Source: DASRSE01 sp035656655 (GTDB lineage: Bacteria; Planctomycetota; Planctomycetia; Pirellulales; DASRSE01). Taken from it: a stretch of 19,582 nt of DNA. The translations under genes and the position numbers were made by a program. Of the stretch, positions 17,543 to 19,582 are shown in pieces; the first letter of the stretch is position 1; each line of letters opens with the position of its first letter. Location: positions 1-19,582 of the forward strand of contig DASRSE010000284.1 in assembly GCA_035656655.1 (NCBI GenBank). Reading direction: 5' to 3'. The notes below the pieces were generated by a model. That model was given only the letters and a program-made list of their open reading frames with translations. It had not been told where the DNA came from and made no database searches.

Positions 17543-18964
17543 ATGTCCGCTGGATTTTCTGCCTCGCGCGAAGTTCGTCGGGTGGATGGCGCCAATCGCA
17601 AAAGTCATCCGCGAAATATCGCTGCGCCGCCGCACTTTGTCCCCCCTGGACCCTCGTCCGCGCCCCACTCTTCCGGAGCGCTTCCGCCTGCCGCGCCGCA
17701 GTCGCTCTATTTTCCTTGCGCCGTTCCCGGCCGGTCAGGCGATCATCTCGAAATCTTCCAACTGTTGTTGGCCGTGTTTCAAGGACCGACGAGCGCGGAG
17801 TTTCACGCCGCCCAGGATGATCCGCTGTACGAGCCGACCGATCGGCTCGTTGTCAAGCGCGGCGAGCGAATTTTGTCGCACGTCCATCTGACCAAGCGGA
17901 GTCTGCGATTTGGCGGCGAGCGAGTGCCGGTCGCCGGCTTGAACTGGCTCGGCACGCTGCCGGAGTTTCGCGGCCAAGGGTGCGCGGCCTCGCTGTTGCG
18001 CGCGGCTGAAACTCAGATGCGCGAAGACGGCGCGGTCCTTGGCCAATTGCGCACCAAGATACCGCATTTCTTTCGCCGGTTCGGCTGGGCGGTGTGCGGG
18101 CGGCACAGCTTCAGCCGCGCCAAGCCGCGCGAGGTGTTGGCGAATCTCTCCGATGGCGGATATCTCCATCGCTCGTCGCTCAACATTCGCTTTTGGCGGC
18201 ATGTGGAATTGCCCGCCTTGATGCGGATTTATCGGCAGAACACCGACGTCGCGCACGGCCCGCTCGACCGGAGCGAAAACTACTGGCGCTGGCTGGTGAG
18301 CCGCAAGGCGTTCGATCAGATCATCGTGGCGATTGATGGGCCCGACAAGCTTGAGCTCGAGGAGACTTCGGCGCCGATTGTCGGCTACGCCGTCGTGCGC
18401 GGTCGGCAAGTGGTCGAGTTGCTGACCACGCCCGGCCATCCGACCGCCGGCCCGCTTCTATTAGCCCGGGCCTGCGGCGACCTGATCGAGCACGACGACC
18501 GGCCCGTGACCTTGCAAGCCCCGATCGACGACCCGTTGCATCGCTTCATGCAAGGTTGCGGCGGGCTAACGCATCACCATGAGTCGGATCAAGGCGAAGT
18601 GCTGATGGTCAAGCTGCTGGATGAATCAAAGTGGATTCGTGCGATCGCCCCGGCGCTCTTGGCGCGGGCTCGCGCGGCGGACTTGACTCGTCCCTGCGAG
18701 TTGGGATTGCTCAGCGGCGGGGCGCGGTGGCAAGTGGTGGTCTCCAGCCGCGGCGTCAAATTTCTGCGCGGCAAGCTCGGCCGCAGCTACCTCGCGCTGA
18801 ACCCGTGCGAGCTGGCGCGGCTCTTTTTGGGGCATCTGGATTTGCCCGAGGCCGCGGCGCAGAATCGCGTCGAGCCATCGACGCAAACGGCACTCGAGAC
18901 GGCGGCGGCCCTCTTTCCGCGATTGCCTCTGTGGCGCCCGCTGTGGGACGACCTGCCGGCATAA
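17543..18964 (+). CDS. GNAT family N-acetyltransferase, Eis-like
   Basis: The 473-residue protein has an acetyl-CoA-binding GNAT domain near residues 55-200. The motif A segment GTLPEFRGQGCAASLL contains R143-G-Q-G-C-A148, the pyrophosphate-binding turn, followed by LGQLRTKIPHFFRRFGWAVC. A second half (about 210-365) and a C-terminal domain ending LPLWRPLWDDLPA give the three-part layout of Eis-type acetyltransferases. These modify amines on small molecules or proteins; the substrate here is unknown. Residues 1-53 are rich in Pro, Ala and Ser, look disordered, and have no counterpart in the fold. The start is well supported: GGAAGGA at 17530-17536 lies six bases before the ATG. It is a lone gene bounded by the terminal repeats. 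Confidence 0.88.
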   Translation: MSAGFSASREVRRVDGANRKSHPRNIAAPPHFVPPGPSSAPHSSGALPPAAPQSLYFPCAVPGRSGDHLEIFQLLLAVFQGPTSAEFHAAQDDPLYEPTDRLVVKRGERILSHVHLTKRSLRFGGERVPVAGLNWLGTLPEFRGQGCAASLLRAAETQMREDGAVLGQLRTKIPHFFRRFGWAVCGRHSFSRAKPREVLANLSDGGYLHRSSLNIRFWRHVELPALMRIYRQNTDVAHGPLDRSENYWRWLVSRKAFDQIIVAIDGPDKLELEETSAPIVGYAVVRGRQVVELLTTPGHPTAGPLLLARACGDLIEHDDRPVTLQAPIDDPLHRFMQGCGGLTHHHESDQGEVLMVKLLDESKWIRAIAPALLARARAADLTRPCELGLLSGGARWQVVVSSRGVKFLRGKLGRSYLALNPCELARLFLGHLDLPEAAAQNRVEPSTQTALETAAALFPRLPLWRPLWDDLPA

Positions 18965-19030
18965 ATACCGCAGGCGGAATCCAACGGCCTTTGCCACAAT
19001 CTCGGCCACGACCGGTCCGCGCGACGCTGT

Positions 19031-19266
19031 CGCGCCATCCGCTGGCTGGCTGCGCCGCGCGCTGGTGGGCCTGCGCACGGCGTTCCGCCGTGCTGGTCGC
19101 CACCCTACGAACCGCTCGGCCAAAAAAGGAGCGCACCGGTGTAGGGTGCGGACCAATTCGCGCAGCGAATGCAGGCCCACCAGCGGACGACGCCGTCGTG
19201 GAATGCGGTTGGAACGCTTCGCGCCGGAATGCTTCTCGCCGGAATGCTTCACGCCGGCGGGCGCGC
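19031..19266. repeat. Long structured intergenic repeat, copy A
   Basis: This is the first of three units beginning CGCGCCATCC. It holds a perfect 14-bp inverted repeat, GCTGGTGGGCCTGC (19061-19074) with GCAGGCCCACCAGC (19171-19184), that encloses three further pairings: GCACGGCG/CGCCGTGC, CACCCTAC/GTAGGGTG (19101-19108 with 19141-19148), and ATTCGC-GCA-GCGAAT (19156-19170). A 15-base minisatellite follows. There is no coding capacity I would accept and no transposase. It lies directly after the acetyltransferase gene. Confidence 0.9.
19211..19255. repeat. 15-base minisatellite, three units (copy A)
   Basis: The units at 19211-19225, 19226-19240 and 19241-19255 follow GGAAYGCTTCNCGCC. Read on the minus strand they give repetitive Arg/Lys-Glu-rich open frames, which I take as a by-product of the repeat. 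Confidence 0.9.
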
Positions 19267-19445
19267 CGCGCCATCCACTGGCTGGCTGCGCCGCGCGGTC
19301 AAAAAGGGAGCGCACAGGTATAGGGTGCGGACCAATTCGCGCAGCGAATGCAGGCCCACCAGCGAACGACGTCGCTGCGGAATCCGGTTGGAACGCTTCA
19401 CGCCGGAACGCTTCACGCTGGAACGCTTCACGCCGGCGGGAGCGC
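19267..19445. repeat. Long structured intergenic repeat, copy B (internally deleted)
   Basis: Copy B starts 236 bases after copy A and is 179 bases long. It matches the other copies but lacks about 57 bases, running from inside GCGCG-CTGGTGG to the GTCAAAAAGG segment. The loss removes the left outer arm, the GCACGGCG hairpin and the CACCCTAC arm. The ATTCGC-GCA-GCGAAT hairpin and the right outer arm remain. Confidence 0.9.
19390..19434. repeat. 15-base minisatellite, three units (copy B)
   Basis: The units at 19390-19404, 19405-19419 and 19420-19434 are GGAACGCTTCACGCC or one base off (the second ends CGCT). They are more uniform than the copy A units. Confidence 0.9.
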
Positions 19446-19582
19446 CGCGCCATCCGCTGGCTGGCTGCGCCGCGCGCTGGTGGGCCTGCGCACGGCGTGC
19501 GCCGTGCTGGTCGCCACCCTACGAACCGCTTGGTCAAAAAGGGAGCGCACAGGTGTAGGGTGGGACCAATTCGCGCAGCGAA
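19446..19582. repeat. Long structured intergenic repeat, copy C (cut by window end)
   Basis: Copy C matches copy A from CGCGCCATCC onward and keeps the full left arm (GCTGGTGGGCCTGC at 19476-19489), the GCACGGCG hairpin and CACCCTAC. It has TAGGGTGGGACC where A and B have TAGGGTGCGGACC, one base shorter. The window ends inside the GCGCAGCGAA segment, so its right arm is not visible and further copies may follow. Confidence 0.9.

Noticed and set aside
18626..19537. A 303-codon minus-strand open frame running from the repeats into the acetyltransferase gene
   Set aside because: Its N-terminal half is the translated terminal repeat and 15-base minisatellite, and the rest is antisense to the GNAT gene.

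Overview
The window reads as GC-rich chromosomal DNA, probably from a planctomycete of the Pirellulales type. That assignment is an inference. It rests on a YajC gene followed by a fused SecD-SecF gene with a long Lys/Asp-rich insertion, on the style of the lone signal-anchored proteins, and on the hairpin repeats ending in CACCCTAC/GTAGGGTG-type arms. No rRNA, tRNA, CRISPR array, integrase or transposase was seen.

Layout, left to right. Positions 1-489 hold the 3' end of a MobA/MocA-like nucleotidyltransferase. An HD-GYP domain protein (likely cyclic-di-GMP phosphodiesterase) follows at 684-1898. A 611-base gene-free stretch carries five copies of an ATTCCC-N8-GGGAAT palindromic repeat and a separate 12-bp inverted repeat. 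Then come a YacP-like NYN ribonuclease (2510-3064), yajC (3290-3664) and the fused secDF (3804-7673), closed by a strong intrinsic terminator. A cardiolipin synthase (7917-9362) converges on a two-gene minus-strand operon: a single-pass membrane protein of unknown function (10125-11084), overlapping by 8 bases an EcsA/CcmA-type ABC ATPase (9398-10132). Divergent from that operon is a cyclophilin-type lipoprotein (11227-11973), then pyruvate phosphate dikinase with a good promoter (12196-14928). A small VOC-family protein lies on the minus strand (15133-15516). A Tat-exported purple-acid-phosphatase-like enzyme (15955-17262) and an Eis-like GNAT acetyltransferase (17543-18964) follow. The last 600 bases are three copies of a long, highly structured intergenic repeat, cut by the window end.

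How the genes relate. yajC and secDF form the Sec accessory complex, which uses the proton gradient to drive late steps of protein export. The NYN nuclease, HD-GYP protein, cardiolipin synthase, ppdK, phosphatase and acetyltransferase look like independent housekeeping or accessory units. The only tightly coupled pair besides yajC-secDF is the ABC ATPase and its membrane partner.

I do not see a convincing new multi-gene system. The items most worth a second look are the disordered charged insertion and extra N-terminal domain of SecDF, the orphan ABC ATPase/membrane-protein pair, the cyclophilin lacking its catalytic arginine, and the two different families of hairpin repeats.
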